From positions 47,929,676-47,993,675 of the forward strand of contig CM049311.1 in assembly GCA_026874595.1 (NCBI GenBank): 64,000 bases of DNA, given 5' to 3'. Positions 36,040-48,409 of the stretch are shown piece by piece. Every line of letters starts with the position of its first letter. Position 1 is the first letter of the stretch. The notes under the pieces are model-generated. The model made no database searches, had not been told where the DNA came from, and was given only the letters and a program-made list of their open reading frames with translations. The stretch is from Sipunculus nudus. Its lineage: Eukaryota; Annelida; Sipuncula; Golfingiida; Sipunculidae. A program made the position numbers and the translations under genes.

Positions 36040-37256
36040 AAAAAATTATTTATTGTCATGATGTTCACTATAAGCCCACCAAAAGTAACTGTTAATGAAT
36101 GAGAACTTATAAAATATGTATACACTCAGATAGATCGCTGCACCAGGTTTAAAATAGTGTAAACACTTTATGGGGTCTAATATGAATTTAAAACAACTTT
36201 TGGATTGATTAAGATACAGGGGTTTTTGACGATAATGATACCTTAAGTTAGCAGGCTTGTTAACTGACGTGGTATCTATCATAATGTATGGCTTTTAACT
36301 ATTCATCTCTGTCTCCTCTGGATTTTATTATCCTTGATCCTAATAGTTAAATATGCTTTAAGTGTGACCTTTATCGTTGCTGAGTAACGTCCCAGACGTC
36401 CAAACTAGGGCACCGGAGCACCATCGTTGCCTCCGCCTGGAGGGTACGCATTCATTTGAGTTCGTGTGTGTGTTTGTCTCTGTGTGTGTGTGTGGGTGTG
36501 TGTGTGTGGGTGTTGTTCAAAACATAACATGTGCAATCATGGGCCAATGAAGAATCAGTTAGATTTTGGTGTTGGTCCGGCTCATGATCTCAATCAAGGA
36601 AGGACTTCCAGGAATATTCACAAATATGCAGTCACATATACACGAAAGAACCTGGGAATAGGGGCAAAATAAGTGATGGCAAACCAGCCTCGCGTGCACG
36701 CAGGTGGCCTGTTCAGGTGGAGCGCCCACTATTTCGGTGTGAGGATTCCCAGAGTTTATCTGCAATATGGCTTGCGTACACCGGCAATTTCAAAGTATGA
36801 ATTCAGCAAGGGGATTTAAATGTTCGCAAAGCGTTTTTGAAAAGTGTGCTCTCACAGAGCCATCTGCATCCCATTATACTGGACCCTCACATGACTGAGG
36901 CTTGCAGTCCTTGAAACACAGTTTTCTAGTTTCCTATTGTAATCACTTTTAAGGAGATCAGTCAAATTGGATCTAAGTCAGCCTGACAAAAACCTAGAAA
37001 TTAAGGCACTCAGCACACAGCATCCTCCGCCATTTTAAAAACAATAACAATAACTGTATGCAGGTCTTCCCTAGCCTATGCCCCTTCCCTTCCCGAAGTT
37101 TCCAGAAACCGTTTTAATTTTAAGGTTTTGGTGTAAACCTGTTCCCTGAAAATCAAAAACATATGCAGGGGTGAAAACATATGCTGCTTCGCGAAAGTCA
37201 TAAATTACAATTTAAGATTTCTATGTATTCGTGTAGAACTATAAAAGAAAACTTAC
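36040..37256 (-). other. Presumed receptor intron downstream of the TM3-TM6 exon
   Basis: This stretch follows the GTAAGT donor of the receptor exon. I looked on the minus strand for the expected TM6 (CWxPF) and TM7 (NPxxY) exon and saw neither. A (GT)n-rich tract lies at 36463-36512. The rest is unremarkable AT-rich sequence with no gene I can support. Confidence 0.4.
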
Positions 37257-37805
37257 CTAACATTTTGAGAACCGCTCTCCTTGATTTTGAGGCTCGAGAA
37301 GACCCGGCAGATGGCGCTTGAGGGTATGCAGTTGCTCGGGTCTGGGACCTTGACCTTCTGAGGGTAAGTCCAATAAGAATGTACAAAACACTAATTATAG
37401 TCATCGGAATTATGAAGAGAATGAAAGTAGTCAACTGAAACATATATTTCATCGTTGACAACCAGTAAAAGGGGATATTGCACACTAAAGAATCCTTCAA
37501 TGGTTGCTTTGTCCTTGGGTTTATTACAGCGAAGAAAGTGCGGGTGTGTATGGGATAGGGTAGTGCAGTCAGGCACGCCACTAACCAAATCCCTACAATA
37601 ATTTTCCATGCCCTGGACAGGCGAGACATAGTTTGCGCTTTGATTGGATGACATATCGCCAAGTAACGCTCAAAAGTGAACGCAACAATTGTTAAAATAG
37701 ACGCAGAGGCGGTGGTCTCGCTCACGAAGGTCTTGAAGATACAGAAGGGTTCGCCGAATATCCAAGGGTACGCCTCCCAAATCGTGTACAGCTCTGGTGG
37801 TAAAC
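37257..37805 (-). CDS. Internal exon of a neuromedin-U/pyrokinin/CAPA-type neuropeptide GPCR
   Basis: A 549-nt open exon encodes 183 residues of a class A (rhodopsin-family) peptide receptor, a plasma-membrane protein expected to bind an amidated neuropeptide and signal through G proteins. In order: the ECL1 segment GLPPELYTIW (near-identical to the family's GLPLELYEMW), TM3 with conserved Cys at residue 22, ERY (46-48), ICL2 AICHP, TM4 Trp (74), ECL2 Cys (109, partner of Cys22), TM5 with Pro134 and Tyr142 in PMTIISVLYILIGLTLRR, then a basic ICL3 ending SRRAVLKMLG at the foot of TM6. The minus strand shows a pyrimidine-rich tract ending TTTACAG before base 37805 and a consensus GTAAGT donor just past 37257. 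Both introns are phase 1, so the exon is symmetric. TM1-2 and TM6-7/NPxxY must lie on other exons, which I could not find here. Seen: motifs and splice sites. Known: family pattern. Inferred: subfamily. A related ghrelin/motilin-type receptor is a weaker alternative. Confidence 0.92.
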
Positions 37806-40800
37806 CTGTAAACAAAATCATACAGTAAGTCATAATTTAATTAAAGGGACCTTTTCACTTTCAAGGCATATTAAATATACATGCAATATAGGGTGTTCTG
37901 CTTAAAATATTATGGTATCTGCCAATATTTCGTTCTAAGACCGTTTGATTTCTCTTGTACACGAACGGAAAAAAAAACTAGCATAGGGCGCGAGCAGTGG
38001 AGCTAACATAAACACAGCGCGCACGGCTGTACCACACAACTACACCCTAAAAATGTTCAAGCTTCAAGCTTTCTTCGGCGTTTACTCTTTCAGTGTTCTT
38101 TTGCTTATTTCGGAGTTGTAGTGCATGCTCAGGATTGAACCGCTGCATGGTCACGCAGTCTTGTTATGGTAAACAGACATACGTGGACTGTGTTTACTCA
38201 CACACAGAACCATAACAACGTATAAAACAAACGGAGAGATAAGGTCCGTGTGCCGGGATGGTTTGCTGGTAAACTTTTGTGTTATCCAAATGAACTAATA
38301 GCGCGAGAGAATAAATATATTAATGCAATCTTTCTGTGTCTTCATAGCAAGTTGGCAAAATTCCGCGTATTGAGTTCCGACAGGAAACTAATACGAAAAT
38401 CGACCCCTTGCATCATTTTTGGTTCTCAAAGTCCGTAGAAGAATTATTTTTATTGGTGTGGCCTAATTTATGTTTTCATATTATTATACTCAAGTGAGTT
38501 TATTCCGATAAAGCGCGCAGTTCTGGTGGCAAACTTGCATATAAGATGGTAATTATAGATATTATAACATTTACCATAATAGCACCATGTTCTAATTTAA
38601 TTAGCCGCAATAAGGGTGTTATATGAGGTTGAGTTTTAACCTCTCTGTCACACAAATACATTGTTACACAAAATGTGCTATACGCTGTACTCCTATATCA
38701 CATAGATGACCGCATAGTAAAACCTGTCACAGCTCAACTAATGGGGGTCATCGCATGATATAAGCAATTGGTTTTTATTACTCAATTACGTTTCCATTAG
38801 TTATAATCATTAAGATGCAAATATTACTCATAAATACCGTCGTGCGTCATCGTCATGAATGGTTTATGTACTCCCGACAAGTGAAAATAAATATTATCAA
38901 AGCGTGAGAGACGATTGATGTTTCCGCCAAAGTAGCTGAGAGCCCGCTAATGAACCGGACTAGTGCTCCCACTTGTTTTAATAACACTGTATATTTTATG
39001 TCCGTTCGTATGTCTATTCTCATGTTTGGGGAAGAGTGTGATGTAGTGTAAAATTCGGACCTGAAAGTCTACAGTTCGATCGATCCTGGATCCTCAAAGC
39101 AAAATAATAAACTCTCATCAGAATCCAAAAGATTCGCTTAATGATCGGTTATGACTTATACATGATTAATTGTTGATTTATCTGGGACAAATACATCAAA
39201 ACCCAGCAGGTTTAAATAAACATCTCTTTTTTTATCAAATATTTACTTTCATACTCTTTCAATTAACATTACAATTAACATTAACAAAACAAAATGTAAC
39301 CAGTAATATGAATAATCTTGTACAAACTTGTATCCAAAGCTCTCCCTGTTCATTGGAATCGAGAACTTTTTAATTGCAATTGTGATTAGTTACAGTTAAT
39401 GGATATCAATAAAAATTCCTTGGTGATAGCAGAGTTAATCAGTCAGGTCAAATTGTGATTAATTTAGCTTGGAAATGAGTGGAAAACAAACAGTTTGAAT
39501 GTCGTAATTAATTTGTGACGTTATGCTAATTTTTTGGTCATTTTCTTAATTACACCCGGAAGCGACAATTAACAGAGATATCCATCATTTCTGACGTTTC
39601 GCTACTTACCCTTATCAAATGCTTCATCTAGCAAAATGCAGGTTATTAAACCATGCTTTATATCAGCCCTGAATGAATCGTAACTGTGGACATAGAGACG
39701 ACGATGATATAGGATATCAGTCACTATGCTAATAAAAAAATAAGAATTTTCGTACAAAAATAAGCTTAGAAATATTTATTGTAACTTATTTTTAGTAAAA
39801 TAACAATATATATGTAAAACCTAGGCCAGACCAAGCTTGCATTGTACGCTTCCGCATGTATGTTCCCACTCTTACTCTTAAATTTAGATTTTATATATGA
39901 AATATTTACCTCGGACAGCTAAGCCTGACATATACACACATGTACCTATAGAAAATGTACCTTCAACTAAGAAATGTTTTTCTGATGTTGTAGAGGGTTA
40001 TGGTTACCCCCAAAGAACAACCGCTATAATTTTGGAAGCAGACTAGAATATGCTGTATTTTTTTGGTTGAAAATTCTTTAAAGTTCTCCTATAATTACAT
40101 ACAATTTTTTGTCCCTGCCCTGAGCGAACATATCATTTATCCCTAGTATTTATCGATAATTTTAAATGTAAATTTCTAAGTAGGATGAAAGTTGCCACCG
40201 CCTTGGTCATCGCAGGCAGAAATGGAGGCATGCATCCACTGCGATGCAGATTTCCAGTTTTAACAACTATGCAGCGGAGAGGGTATGGTTTAGGTTAATG
40301 GAAATCTTTAGAACTGATGATAAATTTCATCAGTTTTACAGAAAAAAATTCTAACCCAGTGAGACAGTGTAGATCCAACATGGCTGTGATTGGCACCCTG
40401 AGCATCAAAGGATAATAGTGTGGCTTAAAGGTATATAATCAGTTGCAAGGATGAGTGTATTATTTCACGCCATCGGTTCATTTTGGATGAACACATAAGT
40501 TTCCAAAAAGAACCATCCCGGCACACTTACTTATAATATACTAGTATTTGTTGTAGGTGATTTTGGTTCTGTGTGGAGTAGACACAGTCTATGTTTCTAT
40601 TTACTATAACAAGACTACGTGATAAGCAGGGAACCTCCGAAACAAAGAAAAGAAAAATGAAAGGAGACACAAAAGAAACACCGGTTTCAAGCTTGAAAAA
40701 TCTTGATTTTGAAGTTGCGCAATACGGGCACCAGGTGACGTGCGCTTTGTTTATGTTTTGTACCAATGATAGCGCCTGATGCAAGTCTATGTCCCCTCCC

Positions 40801-41270
40801 GTACAGGAGTGAGGAAACGGTAAGAACGAAATATTGGCAGATACCATGGCATTTTTATGAGAACACACTATATTGCATTTATACATGTAACATGACTGTT
40901 ATGTGAATAGGCGCCTTTAATGATCAATCATTTAACACCATTACGAGCCTTTGTAGAGACTTTAAAGAACTGACATCAGTGAACACCGGGGCACATGCCG
41001 TTCTTTTCGTTGTAAGTGGACACTGGAAACCAATCGACTGGCTTTGACACCAGGCAGACCCGTTTTGCAAATATTAATAAAACGTAAACAGGGATGAAAG
41101 AAAACTGATCGCGTGTGCTGTTTTTTCAGACATGTAAATAGAGGCAATGCACGCTATTCCACTCTTAATAACAGGATCCATTGTACCAGCAGTCTTACCA
41201 CATCTCTAATTAACCCTGCAAGATAAAGCTGATCCCGTGTTTTTAATTTTTGAAATTCTAGGGTTAGAGA
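37806..41270 (-). other. Presumed receptor intron or upstream region, no recognisable exon
   Basis: On the minus strand this DNA precedes the receptor exon and should contain, here or farther up, the exon for the N-terminus, TM1 and TM2. I saw no GNxxV/LAxxD-type TM1-TM2 coding pattern in it. The reading frames present (for example around 40527-40886) have compositions and lengths expected by chance. No repeat family from elsewhere in the window was recognised. Confidence 0.35.
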
Positions 41271-41600
41271 CTGCTGTGGCAGCTCAGGGGTAGAGCCCAG
41301 GACTCATAGCCGTGAGATCGTGAGTTTGAATCTCGGCCGAGGCGGTGATATTTTTCAAGGTCGGCCCCCACCTAGGTTGAGCGCTCTGCAGGCTTGATGG
41401 GAAGGCCTTGACCAACTGCCGTGTTTCACTCACAAACACGCCTTCTGTTTGTGCGCCTTTTGGGTGTTCCTCGGTGGTATGACCCAGCAATGGGGACGAT
41501 TTTGCACCCATGGCCCGCAGGTGCAGTAATCACAGGGTCTGGTTGACGCCATGATATAAGATGAGAGGAAGCGTGTAATACTACTATGTCACGTAGCCCG
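41271..41600 (+). repeat. tRNA-derived SINE, full-length copy (family S)
   Basis: The A-box region is ctcaggggtagagcccagg and the B box GTTTGAATCTC. The shared body follows (ctctgcaggcttgatggg, ggtggtatgacccagcaatgg), then a tail with ataagatgagaggaagcgtg. It carries a small internal duplication (acgccttctgtttgtgcgcc). Reading frames over it are artefacts. Confidence 0.8.
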
Positions 41601-43360
41601 AAACCGCAGATGTACATGTAAAATATTAAGAATAAAAAAAATATTTAAAACAATGACACTCATTTTAAGAGAAAGGAAAGAGAAAAAAGGTAGAGGTTAA
41701 AATATAGATTTTTAACCGGGTGAGGTATTTCCCAGTTAGGATCATAATGTTCTTCCTGTCAGTAAATACGAATATCCCTAATGGGGAAATACCGAACCTT
41801 TCCAGCTTTGATCAGGAGCTTCCTCATTATCATAACTCATATTTGCAAAATTTTAAATCAATCATTGTTGCACAATAATCAAAATTTATTAAAATTATTA
41901 TAATTATAATAATTTTTAAAAAATATATAAACTTAAAGTTACCAATATTTATATGGCGTTATAATTAGATTTTTATTTTGTTTCACTTTTATTTAATTAT
42001 AGTTATAAAATCTTTTCAAATTTTGCATTTATAACATTAGGATCGGTAGTCTCGTGAGTGACAGTAATGCCTACCAGTCTGTGTTCTAAGCTGTTAATTC
42101 AGATTCTCACGAGGGTATCCAAGTGTAATCACTTTATCTTGAAGGGCCTGTGCCACATCCCTAAAAGCAGATTTCCAAATCTTTCATCAGATGTTAAGAG
42201 GCAAGAGGCAAATTACAAATGATTTGCCAAACTGCCTGAGATGTGAATTAGTGTTATGTATACTTACATATATGACCTATGCTAATTGTGTATTAAAGTG
42301 TTATTCCTTATCAGTTAGCTGAAACGTTCTTGAAGGTCGTGGGAGGACTTGCAGGACGTGACCTTTACTGTGTGACACTTTAGTTTTTGTGGGACGTGAA
42401 TGAACGTAGGTAGTCGCTGAAATGTTCAAAACGAACGGAACAGAACGTGGTCCCTGACACAGAAATGGGATGAACGTGAAATACAGTTGGAAGAATGTGC
42501 TAAGAACGTCATGAGAACGCGGGCTTCAATTTCATCACGTTCATTCCAGACACTGCCACGTTCTGGCTTGCCGTGGCTGAAACGTGAGACACTTTATAGA
42601 AGGACGTGGTGAGTGTGTACAAGATATATTATATAACTGACGGTGTCAACAAATCATTGTCACGCAACTATTCTGTGGCCACGCGTCAGGAATTCCCGTC
42701 CGTGGTCCCGAGGTGTCAGGAACGAAGCCAAGTGTTTCATTTCTTTCAAAAAGCCTGAGGAATTTGACATAATTGGCGAAACCTCAAGAAAGGTCTCGCG
42801 CAGCGCCACCAATCAGAAACCATGTTAAGGCATCGAGCTGCCGCATTCGCCCCATGGAAAATACTATTGCACAAAAGCAATACCACGCAAATCATATGTA
42901 TAGTCACGGCACTAAAATGCCATGTTTTGTGTTGCAGTGCCTGGAACGCTGACAATGTTTCCGGCCAATGGCAACCCTGTCTCCGACGAAACTGTCCAAA
43001 CGCAAGAATATATAAGAATGGTATCCTATGTGGAAAATAACATACTGTTATATCGAGCCTTGAGAGACAAGGTTTTAATATTCTTGTTATAACTTCAATA
43101 TAATCTGTCTGAAATCAACAAGGAGTATAGGAAATTACTATAAGTGAGTTTGTGTCCTTGCCGAAAAATGTTTACTTTATGATAGATGTCTTAGTTCAAA
43201 TAAGTATTTCACGGAATGCATAGGTGTCTAACATGATGGATTCCAAAATATTCAAGACATACATAATCCTTGCCAACGATCTATCAAAACTGCGCTTTAA
43301 ATTCATGTTGGAAGTGAACAAAAAGTTTCAAACAACGTTCGCTTTTATATCCACATTGTA
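41601..43360. other. No gene; one small inverted repeat
   Basis: Arms gtatttcccagttagga (about 41726) and tccctaatggggaaatac (about 41773) form a hairpin of roughly 16 pairs. 42310-42620 is unusually rich in the word gaacgt/acgttc (at least eight occurrences) for no reason I can identify. No coding exon is supported. Confidence 0.4.
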
Positions 43361-43677
43361 AGGCAAAAAAAATAATAAATAAATAAAAGGTATGTTCTCA
43401 GGCACCGCCCTCCCCCCCCCCCCCCGCATAAAAAACTTTTATTTTGATTTTCGTCTTTCGAGAAGTCAAATTAATACAATTTTGATAAGATTTCCTTTGT
43501 TATGTAGTGCTTTTACCTGTATAGCCTTAAAATTCTGTTGTTTTCAGGCTTTTCCCTGATTATGCATATGACATTTTATCGAAAAATACAAGAAAGGTCA
43601 AAAATAAATTATCGCCCGCCCGCACTGATTTCTGAAAAAAGTGCCCGAGAACAATACATTTTTTTTCTTTGGCCTTA
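43361..43677 (+). mobile_element. Family R3 MITE-like repeat, copy 2
   Basis: It begins taaggcaaaaaaa and ends tttttttctttggcctta, which are inverted counterparts. The body shares gttctcaggcaccgccc, ttttgataagatttccttt and cgcccgcccgcac with 52231-52498. A poly-C tract follows the first shared block. No coding frame. Confidence 0.75.
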
Positions 43678-45120
43678 AGTTCGGATTTTTTCCTATTAGG
43701 CCAGATTACACTTTTCTCATTTATATTCACCAATGCCATTTGCGTTTTACCTACGTAAATTTCTGAATGACATGAGACTAGTCATCTCAAAGTAACCGTC
43801 TACTTAAAAGTTACATTTTTTTGAGACAGCGTGATATATATAGTAAAATTATTCATCTTAGTTCATTTCGAACACAGTAGGAGTCTCAAGAGTGATCAGA
43901 GCTTTCAAAGAGACTTAATGTACTCGGATTGTAAACATAATCTGGAACATGGCGTATAATGTATTTTTATTCAGAAAGTCAATATTTACTATTTTTATAT
44001 TCCTATATATACCTGAGTTTTATGATCTGAAATGAACTAAATTTCCTGTTAATTTCAGGCGGATGCTCTAGAGAAATCTTCACTTTACTCAACATATGTT
44101 GATAAAAAAATCTAACCTGATTTTCACTGCAATGGATGGCAAATGTAGCTAAAATTAATTTTAAACTTTACATTTCACAAAACATTGGTCAAATTGACAC
44201 TTGTTATAACTATCTAGATTAATTACATATTCAGTCAAAATATTATATGCTTTTTCACACGGGGCGTTTGGAATATTGATTTTAAGATTCTACGGACATC
44301 CGATATGATTTAGTGACCAAGCATTATCACCATTAAACAGTTTTAAATACGTCTCATCATTATAGGGAATATACCCATATGAATTAGGAGAGAATATATC
44401 ATTTGGCACAATAAGCTCCTATTAATGGTTTTGCTATGACTGCAGTGAACAGTGGTACCATAATAGCCAACTGCGTGGTGGAATTAACTAAATTAATTAC
44501 ATGATTGTGAATTTTAAATTCCTCATAATCCTTACTAATTTTACAGATGGATGGCAGTTGATTATTAAATGTGGATAAATGACTTCAATTAATGCGATTA
44601 TGTTTTATTATTCATATGTTCCACCCGGGCTGCTTATAGATACTTATTTCATTAATTACATTAAGAAAAAAAAACTTAAAGAAACAGTCACCTATCGGTC
44701 TGGTAATACATTTAATTAACTGCCATGCGATACACTGTTGCTGAATTCTATTAACACATTGATCCATGTATTTTAGGATATACTGCCTAAATATAAGCAG
44801 TTGTCACACTACGGCTTCCATTTATCATTGGACGTTACAGGGCCCACCGTGTTCTAATTATAACAGTGCTTTTTATTCAATTATCACATTTTCACAGCTG
44901 GATGCTAGTATAATTACATCTTATCTTCACAATGCTGGATGTTTTTCTCAAACAAAAGACACGTTCTTGTGCTTCCATCACATAACTCATATATTCAAGT
45001 CCTTTGTGTAATCTTCAAGCATCCCCCTCGTTTTACTACTGTCCTGGATTACCATTAGCCGCAACGTTTGGTCGCATTGTCTCCCGTCCCTCAAACAGTT
45101 AATGTTACTGTAATCTAAAC
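43678..45120. other. No feature recognised
   Basis: AT-rich sequence without a supported gene or a repeat shared with the rest of the window. Confidence 0.4.
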
Positions 45121-45405
45121 CGGCTTCTATGGCTTAGGGGTTGAGAGCACAGGTCTCAAAGCCGGGAGATCGTGAGATCGAATCTCAACCGAGGTAATGA
45201 GAATTTTCACGGTCGGCCCCCACCCAGGGTGAGCGCTCTGCAGACTTAATGGGTAGGCCGTGTCCAACTGCCGTGTTTCACTCACAAACGAGTACGCCTT
45301 TCGAGGGTTCCTCGGTGGTATGACCCAAAAATGTGGAGATTTCACACCCAAGGCTATAACACTGGGTTATAAAATGAGAGGAAGCGTGCGATACTGCCAT
45401 GTCAC
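45121..45405 (+). repeat. tRNA-derived SINE copy (family S)
   Basis: The A box ggcttaggggttgagagc has an extra base and the B box reads GATCGAATCTC. Body and tail (aaaatgagaggaagcgtgcg) match the copy at 41271. Confidence 0.8.
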
Positions 45406-46674
45406 CATTTTTGGGCACCCGGATGGCAAAATGTTCTCAGTTTCACTTTAGTAACCATGATTTATCTTTAACTTTTACTTTCTCTTTCTTTCTTTGCAAT
45501 GAAGAGTCTATAGAGCACTCTTCCTACATCTAATCATATCATTAACAAAATTTATAATTGATATCTTTTCCTGTTCAAGTGTATTTGAATCCCATGGCAG
45601 AACGTTAAAAAAACTTCATCTATACAACCATGGGTTTACTTGTCCAAGACCTCAAAACAAGAGAATGATAAATTGAGAAATGTTATAGTGGATTGTTTGC
45701 AAATTGCGTCTACGGACATGTTCTTATGTTGTGACGTACCGCCAGAAATGATCAATCACTGCAGTTCCTTGATGCTATGGTATATTCAGGTTTAGACGTC
45801 TTTAAACTCGGACGAATTGAACATTGGACCAAAAAAAAATTAAAAGACATATATCTAAAAAGACTTTGTTCAACTATTTCTAAGACGAATTACACAAAGG
45901 ACACCAATGGTTAAACTCTCCCATTTGTCTTTCCATGAATGTTACATTTTTTTTTTAATTTTCAGTATTTGTCAAATGCCCGACATAGAGTCGATACAAA
46001 AATTGATTCGTAACTATGGCGTCATAAAAGATCCGTCTGTACTTTTCAGTGTTGTTTGGAGAAATAATCCGTGGAAAAAGAGAGCGCAAATTACTCTGGG
46101 TAAAATATATATAAGGTTGATTACTCGGGTCATGAGGTTTTTGAGAAGTCATGAAGAACCATTGAGGTCGTTACTGGTTTGTCTGTGCACTCGATTCTAA
46201 GGGCTTGTGTTTTACCAATAATTACCTATGATTTCAGGATTTTGTGGGCAACCTCACATGCCCAGAGATAATATATATAGTCACTATAGATTTACTGTTC
46301 CGTCCCCGACCGCCTAAAATTTGACAATATTATTATTTATTCAAATTGCAGTTCTTTGAGGAAAGTAAAGCTGTACGAATAAAATGAGGTACTTGAAGAT
46401 ACATAGGAGTATACACAACAAATCGCGTATGAAACGCTTATTATTCAACATGAAAAAAACGTTAAGCGGTCTGGAACTATTAAACACACTAAACAATACA
46501 TTTACATAATGGATCTTAACATAAGTTAAGTTGGTTATCTATATTTTAAATGAACGTATGTACCACATTTCAAACCGTAGTAACATAGATGTATATATTG
46601 TAAGAAAAGGTCGTAAACGCCGCCAGGTGACTCCACAGCTGCAAGCAATGTCCGGCCTTCCATTTTTTTATATA
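45406..46674. other. No feature recognised
   Basis: The 97-codon frame at 45907-46200 is the longest here but has no recognisable domain. I see no splice-bounded exon. Confidence 0.4.
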
Positions 46675-46849
46675 CAGCAAAACTTCTAAATTACGACCAC
46701 CAATGGGACCTCGATAAAGTGGTCACATTTACGTGGTGGTCGTCTCAGCGAGGTCTCATATAAAGAGCTAAAAATGGTAGGGACCGTGAACAAATGGTCG
46801 TTATTTTGAAGTGGTCGCTTAACAGAGGTGGTCGTTAGACGAGGTTTCA

Positions 46850-46852
<3 letters not shown>
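46675..46852. mobile_element. 178-bp pogo/mariner-like MITE
   Basis: The left terminus CAGCAAAACTTCTAAATTAC and the right terminus (reverse complement CAGTGAAACCTCGTCTAACG) are both flanked by TA (46673-46674 and 46853-46854) and continue inward as inverted gaccacc / ggtggtc blocks. Terminal CAGTRAAACCTCG plus a TA target is the pattern of Tc1/mariner, especially pogo/Tigger-type, non-autonomous copies. The right TA opens directly into an (AT)n tract. Confidence 0.8.

Positions 46853-46907
<55 letters not shown>
46853..46907. repeat. (AT)n microsatellite beside a MITE
   Basis: About 55 nt of alternating AT starting at the TA target site of the MITE. Confidence 0.95.
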
Positions 46908-46913
<6 letters not shown>

Positions 46914-47439
46914 AAACATTTCCAATAGATAAAATGTGAGTTTTCATCTCACAGTCCAATTTTAGTTTTGTGAAACCAATACAGTGGAAAAGAGATCAAA
47001 TGAATACTAGTTCAACCGAAAGACTGAACGGAATATTTTTTCTCAAATGTCATTTTGAAATGTTGTTAGAATAAAACGCTCCAATTATTGCTAGAATGCA
47101 GTTTTTTATTGGAAAACAGCGACGCCAAACTGAAGGTTAAATACAAAAATAATATCAGACATCCCTCCGAGGACAAATGAAATTACTAAAACGACGCAGC
47201 AGAGACACACAAAGGATAAAATAAATAAATATCTCTGGTCGACTATAGCATTAAGAGTGGTGCTTTTTAGATAGGTTTTGCACTCTCTCTTTTTCACGTC
47301 ACAAATCCCCAGGCCAGCGGAAGCTGCTTTAATTATCAAAAGTAATGTTTTAACTTGATTTAAACATACAAAGTTCCATATTCATGTCAAGGACTGTAAA
47401 AGCTTCCTGTCCAGAAAAGGGGTTGAATCTTAAAGCTGG

Positions 47440-48200
47440 AATGTTTTATCATTTTTAACCAACTGATAAATCTGCATGGAAGAAAATTTACAAATTTATA
47501 GACTGTCTGGACATTTTTAACCGACTGAAAATTCTACATACTAAACAACTAATTTACTGTCCCATAATGCTGCTCACATTAGATAACAACATTAACTAGT
47601 GGAGAACATAGCTCATTAGGCAAACAGGTCCATGACCAATTGAACTTCTTCATTTTCGTTATCTTCAGTGTTTGTTCTCGCTGTTTTAAGTGCATTCCTT
47701 TCACCAGTCCTTTATTTTTTTGCAGAATTTTTTGTTTTAATACACAAAAAGACCAAAAAATTTGATCGGAAAAACAACCTTGAATCGACAAAAGCATAAG
47801 GAGTAGTGTTTTGTGGGACAAGTTTGTACTTTCATGTGACCCTTTTCCACACCACAAGATCGCCAGGGAATCGTAAGCTGATTTCATTAACAAAGGCTTC
47901 AGCAAAAGTTATGCTTTCAAATAATTTACCCACACCAAGCAAGACCTACAAAAGTTCCGCTTCTAGAAGAGTCGGTCCAATTCTATAAACGGAATGCTTA
48001 AATGTTTTTAACAAACCGAAAGATCTACAAACTGATAAATGATTTTACTATTTCATTTTGCTTCTGCCATTTCAAAACGATATAAGTTGACATTTGGTTA
48101 AGAAAAAATTGTCACTTAGGAAAGAGGTTCATGACTAATCTTACCTCGTCATTTTCTCTATCTTCATTTTATAAATGGGTCCTTTCCATTCGTAGGTAAA
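47440..48200 (+). repeat. Diverged direct duplication of about 250 bp
   Basis: 47440-47690 and 47985-48175 share an ordered series: ggaatg-tt-aa-tttttaac-aac-ga, then gat-tac, then tta-actggtccatgac / taggttcatgac, then cttc(a)tcgtcattttc-tatcttca. The copies are well diverged. The intervening DNA holds no gene. Confidence 0.5.
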
Positions 48201-48279
48201 CGTTTGCCTTTTAATAATTTTGTATCAGACTAAATAAATCCATGTCAAGTTGTTGCTGGTGTGATGTAAAGTCTGTGAA

Positions 48280-48291
48280 TATATATATATA

Positions 48292-48378
<87 letters not shown>

Positions 48379-48405
48379 TCAGAGAGATAGAGAGAAAGTG
48401 AGAGA
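48280..48405. repeat. (AT)n followed by (GA)n compound microsatellite
   Basis: Alternating AT with one tt slip (48280-48337) passes directly into (GA)n (48337-48373) with a degenerate agagag tail. Confidence 0.95.
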
Positions 48406-48409
48406 GAGA

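Noticed and set aside
36559-36765. Minus-strand frame as the missing TM6-TM7 exon of the receptor
   Set aside because: No CWxPF or NPxxY motif and no continuous hydrophobic segments.
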